64,000 nt of DNA from Auriscalpium vulgare (Eukaryota > Basidiomycota > Agaricomycetes > Russulales > Auriscalpiaceae): positions 930,001 to 994,000 of the forward strand of contig JAHBBC010000002.1 in NCBI GenBank assembly GCA_019915015.1, read 5' to 3'. Of this stretch, positions 1 to 11,193 are shown piece after piece. Below the pieces are notes generated by a model. The model ran no database searches. It was not told the origin of the DNA and worked only from the letters and a program-made list of their open reading frames with translations. The position numbers and the translations under genes are program-made. The stretch's first letter is position 1; each line of letters opens with the position of its first letter.

Positions 1-135
1 AGGGCTATTGTACAAGAACTTGGACCCTTGGTTGAGCGTCCAGTAGTCGGGGTATAGTTGGAGGGTGAGGGAGGCCGTTGCGAGGGCATACTTGTCGAGC
101 AGCTCATTGCTCTGACGCGTGAAGTTGTGGGCCAT
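1..135 (-). CDS. Spt20-like SAGA subunit, N-terminal part
   Basis: Only the first 45 codons lie in the window; the gene runs off the left edge. The protein starts MAHNFTRQSNELLDKYALAT and continues with a segment reading LTLQLYPDYWTLNQGSKFLY. The pattern of a short helix ending in LLDKY, followed by an S-x-hydrophobic-x-hydrophobic-YP strand and a W-x-L-NxGSKFLY strand, resembles the start of the Spt20 domain of fungal SAGA coactivator subunits. In the family this domain links the SAGA core to transcription activators. The ATG is the first Met of an open frame with no upstream extension visible. Assignment rests on a short match and is tentative. Confidence 0.5.
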   Translation of the reverse strand, partial: MAHNFTRQSNELLDKYALATASLTLQLYPDYWTLNQGSKFLYNSP

Positions 136-1030
136 GGCAGGGCATGGAGGACGTTGAGAGGCGAGCAGTCCACTGGCAGCTGAGTGGCCGGAACGTGACG
201 CTGGACCGAGATTACGTAATACATTCTCGACACGTTCATTATTTCTACCTTAAAAGTTAGTAGTCACTGTAGCTACGTCTACATGATAATGGCCAACCAC
301 GATGGATCGAACAGGATTTGGTGCCACCCGCAGCGGCGTCGGGACTGCGATGACTTGTGGTTTGTCGAGGCATGCGGATGATCTGCATGACGCAAAGGTA
401 AGCTCATCATACAATGAGTGCCGGGATAGAAAGATATGTTTCTCCTTGTCGCAGGACGACCGGGCGCAGTGCAGGTGCTTGAGAATGTTGCTCGTTGGTG
501 CAGCTGCGCTCGCTGACATCCGTCCGAGTCGGCGTAAATGCTCTGCTGGATGCCAGAAGGTCAGTTCGCCATCTATGAGTAGCCTAGGCCGTCCTGGACA
601 CACACGCTCCTGTCGCTACGCACACGGCGTCCTCGGACCTGGCACCGAGGATGAGACACAGCTCGGCATCCTCGCCTTTGTCTGCCTCGGCTCGCCCTCG
701 CCCTCCAGCGCTACGCTTCCTCCCACACGCGCACCGAGTCTGCCTCCAGCTTCTCAACGCCCAGCATTAAAAGCGTGTCCAACGTTCCCCGCCTCAGCTC
801 CTCGCAGTGACCGTGCCGGTCTCGGCGCCCTTTTCCTCTCCCTTGCCTCGTCGTGCTCTCCTTGACGTCCTTCGTCCTCCACATCTTCCTCCGCCCATGC
901 ACTCACGCCGTCCATTCTCACCGCTCCCCACTAACAACGCACCCCAGTCTGGCGCGAAGAAGGGCGCCTGGGCAGGTGCCGCCTTCCTTGCTCGGTTCGG
1001 CAGTTGCTCACCAGGCCTCGTTTTCACCCT
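136..1030. other. gap without a supported gene
   Basis: Several overlapping open frames occur on both strands (for example a plus frame at 302-865), but none has recognisable domains or convincing splice sites. The stretch around 660-800 has a hydrophobic run followed by Ser/Thr-rich codons in shifting frames. It could be decayed N-terminal sequence of the reductase relic that follows, but I cannot show this. Confidence 0.4.
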
Positions 1031-1365
1031 CTGGTCTCCAGCGCGTCGGATGGCATCAGCCGCGAGTTTGCGCTGCAGCTTCAATCTGCTGCTTGCCGGG
1101 CGCAGCACCGAGAAACTCGACTCGGTCACGCAAGAAGTCAGTGAGCTTGGTTCCATTTTTGGTATGCTCACATCGGCACAGAGGATAAAGCGACCTCAGA
1201 CGAGAAGATAATCTTCACGATTCACCTTGCCCACGCCAGCGGCGCAGCGTACGACGCGCTGAAGTCCGCGATCGCAGACGTCGACATTGGAGTCCATGGT
1301 GCGTAGCCTTTTCCCGACCCAATCCTCCCACTGACGCGACCCCAGTGAAAAACGTCCACAATTAA
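1031..1365 (+). pseudogene. relic of very-long-chain 3-ketoacyl-CoA reductase (IFA38/KCR-type SDR)
   Basis: Translation gives LVSSASDGISREFALQL, the cofactor-binding TGASDGIGREFALQL region of the fungal 3-ketoacyl-CoA reductase that works in microsomal fatty acid elongation. After this the frame shifts: the adjoining segment FNLLLAGRSTEKLDSVTQEV matches the next strand of the same family but sits in another frame, with the intervening residues deleted. Further on, AYDALKSAIADVDIGVHV followed by KNVHN and a stop corresponds to the stretch before the NNVG motif, across a preserved intron (about 1301-1345). Frameshift, lost catalytic half and a stop make this a decayed fragment. The preserved intron shows that it arose from genomic DNA and not by retroposition. 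Confidence 0.7.
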
Positions 1366-1483
1366 TGCCCGCGCGCCAACCCCCCTCCCTATTCCACCAC
1401 GCTCCCGGCCCGGCTATAATGGGTTCCCAATCGCGATGGGAGCCGTTCGCAGTGGGTATCTGGCACGTCTGTGTCACAGTGAC

Positions 1484-1495
1484 TTAGGGTTAGGG
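1484..1495 (+). repeat. two telomere-type TTAGGG units
   Basis: Two perfect TTAGGG units lie back to back, just downstream of the reductase relic. TTAGGG is the telomere repeat of most basidiomycetes. Two units can occur by chance in 64 kb, so the interest is their place at the border between the relic and an intact gene. Confidence 0.6.
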
Positions 1496-1695
1496 TTCAA
1501 TTGGCCTTACTTCGCTCTGTCGCTAGTAGTAGGAAGCACCGTCTCTCGGAGTCTGACCAACTGCCACTGAGGTTATCACAGCAGACGACTGAGAGATCTC
1601 CTAGAATGATGCTGCGTAATTATACAAGATATGCACGTGAAAACATCATGAAGAGCGATAAAATGAGATCCTTCTCGACACTTCTCGTACAGGAC

Positions 1696-4600
1696 TTATT
1701 TCACAGGCTCGGCATTGATAAGATCTGGAGAGGCGTCAGAGTGGTTAAGGGACACACCAATAGCAGCTCACCTTTGGATAGCTCACGGTCAGCGTCGGAG
1801 ACCCCAGGGTCGTGCGCTTCTAGGAATGCGTCAACCTCGTCCAACACTCCGTCATTGACCTCCTCCTCCTCGTCTTCTTCGTCCTCGTCGTCCTCGTCGC
1901 CCGCGTCATCAATGGCAAACGGTGTCCGCTCCATGAGCGCCGCGTTGGCAGCCTGCACCAACGACAGGGAGTTGTACTCCGCCGGAGAAGCGATCGAGTC
2001 TTGCGAGATCGACGACGTCGTGTCGAGGCTGACAGCGGTGGTCGTCGACGGAAGCGATGTTGTCGACGCCGAGCTGGTCTTTAGCGAAGACTCGTCCTGT
2101 GTGAGGCTCGACTTCGACGCCGAGCGACGCATCGAGGGCGTGAGCAACGATTCACGCGCCCTCGGCTCCTCGATCGATCTATACCGGCCGATGGACGGCC
2201 GATGGATGACCTGATGTCGGCCGATCGTCTTCCCGACCTCGTCGCTGAACTTGTGGAAGAGCTTTTTGTTGTCGTCGGATGCCAAGGTCGACCACAGGCC
2301 GCCAAGTAGACCGCTGTTGGCTGTTGGCAGCTCCATGAGCGGCACTGGTTCCAGACGGAAAGATGCAGAGAGATCGGTCTCGAAGAACGACTCGAGCACT
2401 TCGTCGGCGAGCACGACCATGCGAAATGTAGCCAGATTCAGGTACGGCTGGTTGGACTCGATCTTTGGAGAAGGCAACTCGCCGTCCTCGCCTTCGGACT
2501 GCGGGAGTAGAGCGTCGCCGTACTCGAATGCATTCGACATAAACCGGCTGATGGCACCAAGGTAGGCGTCGCCAACCTCAAACCGGAAAATGAACTGACG
2601 TTGGGTGAGCTTCGGTCGAACGGCACTGAAATAAATCACGGACCAACATCGACTCCGACAACGTCAGCACTTCATCCTTGGTTAAGAAGCCGTCCTTGTT
2701 CTTGTCATGCAAGTTGAAGAACCACTCGATGTTCTCCATCAAGTCATTGAACATGACACCATCTAGACCTGTTACCAAATCCTACAAATCTGTCAGTACC
2801 ACGGTCAGACGAAAGCACACAACAACCCACTTGAAAGGATAACGAGCCCCGGAACGAGAAATCCCAGAAGTAGAACAGACGGTCTATTAGCTCATGCTCC
2901 GCGACTTCACGGTCCACCCGTTGCTGAAAAATTGAAGTTGAAGCAGAATTAGACAAGTTCACCAAATGGAACACACCTGAAACCCATTGGACACGATTTT
3001 ATCGTCTCTTGCCCATGTAACGATCTCGCTGAGGAACAACCGGAACGTCCGTAGTTCAATCCGCGTCTCGGGCCGCTCCTCAACCGCGTCTTTGGTAGTC
3101 AGGAGCGCAATCGGAGGCTGAACTGGAGCAGGCGGCGGCTCAATGCATACCGCCTTGAACAAGGCATCGTAGACCAACCCCACTTGATCCTTCGTAAACC
3201 GCTGCAACGTCTTCAAATTCCGAATAGACGAGCGCTTCGAGAAAGACTCGATGCTGGTCACGATTTCGTTGCGGTACTTGCGGCGCTCCGCAAAGATCGT
3301 CTCGTCCGTAATGACGGCAAATTCACGGAACGACACCAAGAGAAGCTCCTGGAAGCGGGTGATGGCTCGTGCGCGAGGGTCCGGGGAGTCGGGGTGTGCG
3401 GATTCGCCTAGTGAGCTGAAATAGTCGCGCATGAGGCTGCAGAACAGTCCCATCAATAAATGCACTCCAGACAAGGGGCGCTAAAGCGACGCAACTGGAT
3501 GAAACCGCCGTCATCCTGGATCTGAAGAAGCTTCTCCCCGTTTATTTTGAGTATTGCTGCAAGAGTGGGGTCGAATCTTTTGCCGAACGCATGGCAAAAA
3601 AGAAGGACTAACCTAGTCTGAGCGCGAAGTCAGAATGACGCTAAACATGACTTCGAATACGATAGACTCACCCGACTTGGAAGAGGACCCTAGGGCCCAT
3701 AGCAAAGAAGCAGTCAACTATCCGGAAGGCGAACACCATTGGCATGCTATTAATGTATCTGCGAACCAGAGACGTATGTCGGTCTGATCAACCATAAACA
3801 CATGAACGCAACTCACAAGCTAAGGAACCAGGGGAGTGATGCCACGGAAAGCTGCACGTCGACCTCCTGGAAGTAGTCATGGATGATGGGCAGACACCGC
3901 GCGACGAGCGACTCAAAGACGCGCTGGTCAAGGAGGGTGCCGTGCATGGTTGTGCTGCGCGCACCGTCAACCACGAAACGCCACGGCGAACGAGGAGCTC
4001 ACCTGTAGTAACCGGGCAACAAGCGGTCACAGACAACCTCGAGCAGCCAAAACGCCTGCTCTTCGGACATGTAGCTGGACAAATGTTAAGCATTTCTCGG
4101 ACAGCCGAAGGGAGATCTTACATGAGAATTGCGGCCGCAAGGATGTTCATCGCCTGCAGCAGTCATTTATCTATCTACTTGAAAGACCTAGATAGTCAGA
4201 GATCGCGCACCTGACAGTACCCCGTCTCCGGGTTCTTAAACGAGTACGCCTGCAGCACCCTCCGCAGCGCGCCGATGCCGTCCTCCGACTGGTACGCCGA
4301 GTACTCGGGCAGGCTGCGATGCAGGTCCTTCTCGATCTCCTCCGTGCTCGTATTGTTGCGCCCCTTGTTATCCGCGAGGATCTGCTCGTAGTAGCCGGGG
4401 TTCATGAAACGAAGGTATATTGACCCGGAGAGCGTCTCCCACATCTCGCCGCGCAGACGATTGGGCAGCCCGACTTGCACAAGGCGGGTGCATTGCGGGT
4501 AGCGCAGCAGCGTGAGGTGGCGGCCGTGCACTGCACGCAGTCAGACGCAGCCGGCGCGGGCGGGCGGGCAGCTCACCTCGCAGGTACGTTGTCCAGAGCT

Positions 4601-5447
4601 TCGTCTTAGACGCTTCGCGCAGCCTGCGCGCTCGGTCAGCCCGGCGCACGCGAGCATAACACGCACTCACTTTTTAGGGTCCCCGGGAAACTTGAACTTC
4701 AGACCGAGCCCGCCGTGAAACACCGGCGCGCCGCCGACTCCCACCTTCTCGCCGCCGTCGATCAGGCTCCCGTCCTCGCGCTCGTTGTCCGCAACGGGCG
4801 ACGACTCGAGTACGAGGTTCTCCGAGTAGCACGTCTTGGAGAACGGCTTGACGGCCTTCATGCGGCCCGCCTGCAGCTCCGCCTTGAGCGCCTTGCTGAG
4901 CAGCTCGCAGAACAGGTCCGCGGTCGGCCGCAGGGACGTCAGCTGGACGACCTGCGCGCGCGCGGGTGAGGCGGGCGCGCGGGGAGCGGGGAGACGGGAC
5001 GCACGATCTTCATGCCGTGCCACAGCGAGAAGCTGAGCGCGTAGATGCCCGCCCGCGCGTTGAGCCGCTCGACCCGCCTGATCGTGCACAGCGGCAGCGA
5101 AAACTTGACCGACTTCCTGTCCAGGCTCACAAACGCGAGATAAGGTGGGATGAGGTGCAGCTTCCCGGCCTGTCGTGGCAGGGGCGCGCACGGAGGGCGA
5201 GCACGCGCGCATCAGCATCGGGACAGGGCGGGCGGGCACGCAGAGCACGCACATAGGGGTCCTCCTGGCTCTGCCCGCCGAGACTCAGCACGGCGTTGAT
5301 GTCCATCTTTTCGGGGTCGTCGCCCGGCGCCGGCGCGCCCTTCGCAGGGCCTCCGGTCGCCGTCGACGGGATCGAGAAGAACAGCAGCGCCTGCTCGTCC
5401 TTGTCGGGCTCCTTGAAGTTCCTCAGATGCGTGGATATCGTTGCCAT
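1696..5447 (-). CDS. GRAM-TBC-EF-hand Rab GTPase-activating protein (Gyp2/Mdr1-like)
   Basis: Starts [25 protein letters not shown]-like module follows ([20 protein letters not shown] ... [14 protein letters not shown]), then the TBC domain beginning [20 protein letters not shown] with the acidic loop [14 protein letters not shown]. Near the C-terminus is an EF-hand, [20 protein letters not shown]. This order (GRAM, TBC, EF-hand) is that of yeast Gyp2/Mdr1 and animal TBC1D8/9, which stimulate GTP hydrolysis by Rab GTPases in membrane traffic. The tail is rich in Ser and Asp/Glu. About eight short introns are needed. The last one (about 1715-1762) joins ELSK to DLINAEPVK and the stop at 1696; without it the frame would read through intron sequence. 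The gene appears intact. Confidence 0.85.
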
Positions 5448-5903
5448 GGCGTGCGGCGCGCGCTGCTCGTCTCAGAGCGTTGTGTCGCCGCTAAAGGCTG
5501 GTGTGGAACTGCGTGACTGCGAGGAAGGGCAGGGCGTGGTGATGCGGTGTGTGAAGGCGGTACTGGGCAGCGGGCGCTCAAGCTCGTGCTGCCGCGGCTC
5601 GATCGCCGCCCACCGGAATCAATATTGCAAAACTACATAGCATCTTTGTTTCGGGTGTCGAGGGCAGCGAACAACATGATCATAATTCGTAAGGTGCGTC
5701 AAGAGGTGCTACATAGATAAAGGTATGGTGTGGTGTGACTAAAGAAGCCAATAGTCAGATGCAATGCATGCAAGGGTAACAGCTTGGGAAGGGGAATATA
5801 AGCAACAGGAATGCTAGTGTATAATGACAATATTAGCAGAATAGAAAGACCAAGGTGACTGTTGTACACAGGGATTTTGATACATCGCGCAGAGGCCGTC
5901 CCG
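5448..5903. promoter_or_regulatory. intergenic region upstream of the Rab-GAP gene
   Basis: This 456-bp stretch separates the Rab-GAP start from the 3' end of the next minus-strand gene. It should hold the Rab-GAP promoter and the upstream gene's 3' UTR. I see AT-richer sequence around 5640-5880 but no clear motif. Confidence 0.4.
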
Positions 5904-7496
5904 TCATGACCGGTTCCGAAGGTAGTTGGCGCGAGCGCGTTCCATGCTCTCGCGAATCTCGGGACTCTGCCACTGCGACTGGTCCTCGTGGAAGCTCCCG
6001 TATGAGCGAGAGAGCGATTCCACCGACGCCTCTCTGTCGAAGCGGCCCGGGATCGGAAGGGCCGAGGTGCCGTGGGCGGGCGAACTGTGCGCTGGAGTGC
6101 CGAACTGGCGGCGGCGAGGCGAGGCTGTCAAGGGGGGTGACACCAGCTGCGTGGAGTACGAGGAAGGCACGCCGATGTCTTGCGGGCGGCCCCTGCGCCG
6201 GATTGAACCTCGGCGCGAAGAAGTGCTGGGCCCAACGTCTTCCTCCTCCCAATTACCACTGCCGTCGTCCACCTCGTCCTCCTGGACTTCGCTCGCAACT
6301 ACCACCTCCTTGCCCAGGGCCCGCTTCCCGTCTTCGATAAGCTGGGCGAGCTTATCGCCAATCCAGTCCATCTGTGCAACCCAAATCAGGACCCGTCGCA
6401 CGATGCACGTCCGTCTATGCGCACCTTATCGTCGCCATCCTCGCCGTCCTCCTCGCCAGATCCAAAGTCGAACTTGGACGGGGCCTGGAGAGCGCGCTCC
6501 GGGGAAATGTTGCGCGGGGGGCTTACGGGGACAACGATCTGTCCTCGTGTCCGGGTCCGGCGATGACGTGCAGGCGCACGGCGCGGCTGCTTTTTGTTTC
6601 GGGGGGTGGGCGGGGTGACGGTGACGGGAGGTGTATCCTGCGCCTACGTTGTGACCCTGTGTCAGTGGCACATCCTCACAGAATAAAATAAAACAAACGC
6701 ACCTCTGCGTGAATCCAGTCACCTCGTTCGTAAGGGGGCGGAGGGGTGACCAGCTCGGGTTCCTTGCCCCGATCCCTCCATCTGCAATCCAGTCAGCATT
6801 ACCACCCACGTCCCACACATGAAGGTCACTCACAAACGATAAACAGTGAGGCCAACAGCGGTCCCGATAAGGGCTGCGCTGACGGCCGTCGAGACAATAG
6901 AGCCCGCAAGCGTGCGCCGCCGCTTGGCGGGGGGAAGGGCTACGTGGGCATGCAAAGAGATAACAAGAAACATGAGCACGACAGAGATCATGAAGAGGCT
7001 ATATAAGAGGGAAAACGCGAGGAAGAGGCATCGCATGCACATGGAGGCCATGAGCAAGAGGCAGGGCAGCACGTGCATACAGCGTGCAAAACGCGCGGGC
7101 GCGTAAGGCGCCATGTACGTGAAAAGCGGCGCGACGGCGCAAGCGAGGGCATGGGCGCAGAGGACACAGACACGCACATGAGACCATCTCCTCAATCGCG
7201 TCCTCCTCCCTCGGCTCGGGGGTTATCGTGAAATCGCGGTACTTGGCGGGCGTGTCGAGATAGCCACTGGACGACGCGGTGCTTGTGGCGGCGCGGCTAG
7301 GCTCGGCCTCGCTGGGCACCCAGCCCCGTTTACGGCTCATGGGGAGCGAAGGCGGGAGCGTGGACGGGTGAGGGCGCCGCGTCGGGGGAGGCGCGAGGCC
7401 GTTGCCAGCATGTGCGGTCGGCGCCGGCGCCGGCGGGGCTGAGAAGGGGTTGACGATGCCTGGGACAGGCATGGTGAACGTGAAGTTGAAGGGCAT
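5904..7496 (-). CDS. single-span membrane protein, basidiomycete-specific, function unknown
   Basis: Starts MPFNFTFTMPVPGIVNPFSA and continues with a Pro/Ser-rich segment containing PMSRKRGWVPSEAEPS. After a long intron (roughly 6935-7190) comes a basic stretch KRRRTLAG, a transmembrane helix IVSTAVSAALIGTAVGLTVY, then LWRDRGKEPE and a proline cluster PPPPYER. The C-terminal half (about 5904-6390) contains MDWIGDKLAQLIEDGKRALG, an amphipathic helix, followed by acidic and Ser-rich disordered sequence. The single helix with flanking charges suggests an organelle-membrane protein. I do not recognise a named family. The start is the first Met of the exon, and splice borders around 6500-6750 are inferred. 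Confidence 0.65.
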
Positions 7497-8181
7497 GAGG
7501 GGTCGTGTCAACGAGCGGGATCTCTGGTGGTGAGGAGGAGGGAGGAGGACAACAAGTCGAGCTCTATGGCGACAATGCGACTTGCCCGTCACGTGGTCTG
7601 TTTCCCCGACGTTCGACGGCCACACACACCGTTGGCAACGTCCACATATTCGTAAACTTTCTGTCATGGCACATCGTGGCACATCAACTGATTACTACAT
7701 TACAGTGTGAAAGTAGGATGTCAACTTTAGCGATGGCATGAAGCATAATCGTTCGTCGTCGCCGCGCCGACTCGGAGACAGGACAGTAAGCAAGAATTTC
7801 GATGAAGACTCGATGAAGAGGTCCTGGAGAAAACGATAAAGCTTACAAGAAAAGATGAGGAGGAGACGCTCTAGTGCCATTAGGTGGCAGGATGCTGGGA
7901 AGAGCTACTTCGCACGTTGAGCGCTTGAGCTGCGCGTCCACGATCGTTTCATGATAGTGCGTATTGTCGGCCTGTCGGGAAGCCGTCCCTGGGACCATGT
8001 GCTCGTACAGCAGTGCTCCTGCAGCTGCGCTGACGGGACACGTGTGCAGATAGGCACTAAGCACAATTTGAATCGCGGAAGGCAAGATGAAAGAATGCAC
8101 GCGGTGATGACCAACTTATGCTCGTCACTGCGTTCGGTTATCAGTCTACGTTAGAACCGCAACGGGCGCACTTGCTCTGCG
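7497..8181. other. intergenic, no gene seen
   Basis: The stretch separates two minus-strand genes. Short frames on both strands lack codon bias or motifs. It presumably holds the promoter of the membrane protein gene and the 3' UTR of the zinc-knuckle gene. Confidence 0.5.
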
Positions 8182-8855
8182 TCATTTACGGTCGGGCAAG
8201 GGAATATCGGGGTGCGAGCCTGTGGGGAATGCACTATGCAGCGGCGTTGGCGACTGCCTTGGCACGCCTGCTCCAGGTGGTGAGCGTGCATCATTCTGCT
8301 GGAGAGACGAGTGTGGAGTGGCGGGTGGGCTGGCGGCAGAAGCGGTCTTGGGTGACTGGTATGCGGGGCACAGCTGATCAGATGCTGTATTTACGAACCA
8401 GATCAGCAAATTCATAGAGAAAAAACCATTTTAAACGCACTTGTATGCCCATGTGCACCGCAAGCGCTACATTGTCGTGGCTGCTCGGTGCTATCCGCGG
8501 CGTATGGTGCTACGGCCTCTACCGCGTACCCTGCTTGGAGAGGCTCCGGTTGAAGAGCAGCAGCCGAGGGGGTAGCAGGTGGCAGGGGAACATGGGTGTT
8601 GATGATTTCAATGATGTCGGCGCCAAGGTCCGCGGCACGATCCCAGTGCGTGACCTCGATGAGATCGTCAACGTCCATGATTTGGTGTGCGTGCACAGCG
8701 TCCACAATACGCTCTAGGATGGCATTTGGCATAATGATGCCCGGCCCACAAGATCGAAGTATTGCCGCGTCGAACAGCGCGACCGTTCGTGCCCGCCGGA
8801 AGGCGTGGAGCGCCTTTCGGAGTGCCATGTCCGAGCGACTTGGTTCGTAGTTCAT
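8182..8855 (-). CDS. zinc-knuckle protein of an Agaricomycete family, function unknown
   Basis: Starts MNYEPSRSDMALRKALHAFR. The N-terminal domain has the pattern SCGPGIIMPNAILERIVDAV ... DLIEVTHWDRAADLGADIIE, followed by a Pro/Ala linker. A zinc-binding element CSACGAHGHTTSDQLCP (C-x2-C-x4-H-x6-C) spans a short intron (about 8404-8460), and a disordered Pro/Ser tail ends at 8182. I know the layout 'CGP ... LP ... IV ... W ... ILDIIRTH ... CxxCGxxGHNxxNxxCP' from many small agaricomycete proteins of unknown role. An in-frame extension upstream begins with a non-ATG codon, so the ATG at 8855 is preferred. Presumed nucleic-acid or protein binding is inference from the knuckle. Confidence 0.6.
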
Positions 8856-9188
8856 GTTGACGCGCGTCCGATTTTTAGTTTTCGTAGTCGGGGCAGTGCT
8901 TTCTGGGGATGATTCGGGGTGTGTGGTGAATGTGGTGGACGCGCGCTGAGAGAGCAAAGTTCGCAGCACAGCAGGCGCTCGCCCTTCACACCGCCTGCAA
9001 AGTCGCGTTGACAGTCATAAGGTGCCGACCACCTCCAACAAGCATGCAGAATGACTCACCAATACCGTCGTTGGCAAAGACAACGTTGACGACTCGTACT
9101 TGCAGCTGAAACTGGCCACGTCGTCCCGCCGGTTAGCTTGTGCGGGCACGTGACACAACGTTGACGGTCATCCGGATTCCGGACGATG

Positions 9189-9306
9189 GCACTCAACGCG
9201 TACCGTCAATGAGCTGCCAGACAAGATACGTGCGCTGCTGCGCGAGACCGCGCAACCCGTCGCCGTCGGACTCGTATTGTCCTTCATGCCCCCGCCTGCC
9301 GGCTGA
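9189..9306 (+). pseudogene. 5' fragment of the flavin reductase gene
   Basis: Encodes STRTVNELPDKIRALLRETA followed by QPVAV, the same as the start of the intact gene at 33328-34107. It then continues with an altered LSFMPPPAG and a stop. The copy is in the opposite orientation to the parent and lacks the rest of the domain. It abuts a transporter fragment that also has a partner near the parent gene, so both belong to one scrambled duplication. Confidence 0.75.
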
Positions 9307-9791
9307 CTCGTTGAACATGAATATTAAGAGCCTGCAAGTTGGCCCACCAAGTCAAAACAGTGACGGCGCAGGAAGGTGGCACATACCCGAGAATGAAGAT
9401 AACTGAACCGACGAGGTATAGGTTTTCGAAATGGCCAGAGTCGTGCTGCATTCCAGCGGGGAGGCTGACCGCGAGCATGAGGCAGAGCTGTGTCGCGCCG
9501 ATCCAGCCTTTGCTTATCGCGGTTGTGTCGTGTTCGCGCGAGTAAATGTCCTGGTAGGCTCCGACCGAGAATGCGTAGCCAAAGGTTGTGGTAATAGCCA
9601 GCCAACTAGTTTGGAGAGTCAGCGGAAACACCGGGGGAAAGAGCAGCACGCACGCGCTGAACAGCGTCATCCACGCATTAGATCGAGGCGGGGATGTTGA
9701 TGGTCGCTAATTTGGATCATGGTATTGTACGGACATTGCGAATGACGGTGAGGTCATACTTAGGAGGGAGCGGAGGAGAAAGGGTCTCCTA
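9284..9791 (-). pseudogene. N-terminal fragment of a monocarboxylate-type MFS transporter (copy 1)
   Basis: Translation shows WMTLFSACVLLF, then after a probable short intron FGYAFSVGAYQDIYSREHDT and WIGATQLCLMLAVSLPAGM. These are the first membrane helices and the F-G-x-Y-Q-D-x-Y loop of fungal MCT-like transporters. Only about the first three of twelve helices remain before a stop. A near-identical copy lies at about 32610-33000. Similarity between the copies extends outside the coding part to about 9791, then ends abruptly. Confidence 0.7.
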
Positions 9792-9905
9792 ACTTCGTCA
9801 AGTGGTCGAGGTGACATTCCAACGGTGTTGCGCCGGCCGTTGCCGGCGCACGACCGCCGCGGCATTTGGAAAACACGCCCCCTCGAGGGTTCGACTCCCG
9901 CGCAA
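9792..9905 (+). other. tRNA-like remnant with a perfect B box
   Basis: Positions 9888-9898 read GGTTCGACTCC, the Pol III B box and tRNA T-arm loop, with a partial stem around it and a 3' part that ends like an acceptor strand. An A-box-like stretch occurs near 9795-9806, about 85 bp upstream, but I cannot fold a complete acceptor stem or anticodon arm. It may be a tRNA pseudogene or the head of a tRNA-derived SINE. It begins exactly where the duplicated transporter segment stops matching its sister copy. Confidence 0.3.
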
Positions 9906-11190
9906 GCCACTATGTCTTTGTGTGAGGCACTCGGTCAAGTCGTTTCTGTGCTTTCGCACTCAGCGGCCGGCCCTCGCTCGATGTTGGGGGCTGACTTTCT
10001 GTTCGTGAGGACAAAGTAGAACTCGAAGAGGGCAACGGTGGTAGCTGAGCATATTCCATCCAAACCCAATGAATTTGTATACTCAGCTGCATAGAAAACA
10101 TATTGGTTAACGGTGGGCGAAGTGAGAGTCTCAGTGACGACCGGGAGGCTATGGTCTTTTTTCACTGTCAGACCCTTCGTCAGGTGGGCTGTCGTTCGCG
10201 AGTAACCATGACGGTCAAATAACGTACCAGGGGCTCGTAGAGTTCAAAGCAACAGCGATAGTTAATCAGCAGTTTGAATGAACACCCTTCGATTGGCAAA
10301 TATCGATTGGAGTGAACCGGGCATGGCCCCTGAGAATCTGGCCGCCGTGTACACCCGTCCTCAGGCTACGAGCTGTGATGCCGTCGTCGAGTCCTTCTAC
10401 GCCCACCAAGCCTCACTGTGACGCGAACGTCGACCAACGTTGCCAGATCCTCGACATACGAGAGCTTTGAGATCCTCATTCGAGAAGCTCAGTCCTTCCA
10501 CTTCCCCGAGCCACTGGAAATATGTCTCGACCTTCTCGTGCTGACGCCTGGAATCGGGGCAATCCCTCGAAATCACTACTGTAGGTATGCATCAGCGCCC
10601 GCACGCTCAATCGCACAGACCCTCCTAGTACCGACCGAGCTGTGAGAGCGCTACCGCCGTTCCATTGCGTGGTTGATGGGCGGATCACAGGTGGTGATTG
10701 GGGGGTCCAGCCGCAGTGCCAGGTGGCCGCACGACCCTGGCTGGGCTGGGCGCGGTGGAACACCGAGGAGGAACCATGACGATATGGATGCGCCTTGTGG
10801 ACCAGGTGGAGGGGTGCATGAAACGTTGACGGCCTATGGGATCTGGGGTCCTTGTGCCGAACGTCCGGCTGAAGGCATCGTGTCTCCGAAGTGGAAGAAG
10901 CTTGGAGCGAGATATCCCTTTTGAACCTGTTAGCGCTGCACTCACGATCTTAGTGACGGCCCTAGATCAGCGTAGCCTTCTGCCAAAGGCGCCCAATCCT
11001 CGCAGCCTGCAGGTATGGCAGCAAGCTCGGAGGGCCGAAAGCATGTTAAGTGCGAGTTGTGGGCGCCACGAGCGCAGTAGACGTGCTGTGCGGGCCGATG
11101 ACAGGAGGTGCGAGAGTAACCTGGAGAAAGCACCTAGTAGGGGTCAATTGACTACTTATTATCAGCTCTGCTTCCAGAGACTAACGCGAC
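9906..11190. other. gene-poor stretch
   Basis: No supported gene. A minus-strand frame around 9935-10165 has a hydrophobic run (GICSATTVALFEFYFVL) that resembles a transmembrane helix, but nothing around it forms a gene. The rest is unremarkable mixed sequence. Confidence 0.4.
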
Positions 11191-11193
11191 GAC

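Noticed and set aside
302..865. A 187-codon plus-strand frame near the left end
   Set aside because: No domain, no start context, Ser/Pro/Arg composition typical of GC-rich non-coding DNA.
9792..9905. A complete tRNA gene
   Set aside because: No matching acceptor strand upstream and no convincing anticodon arm could be found.
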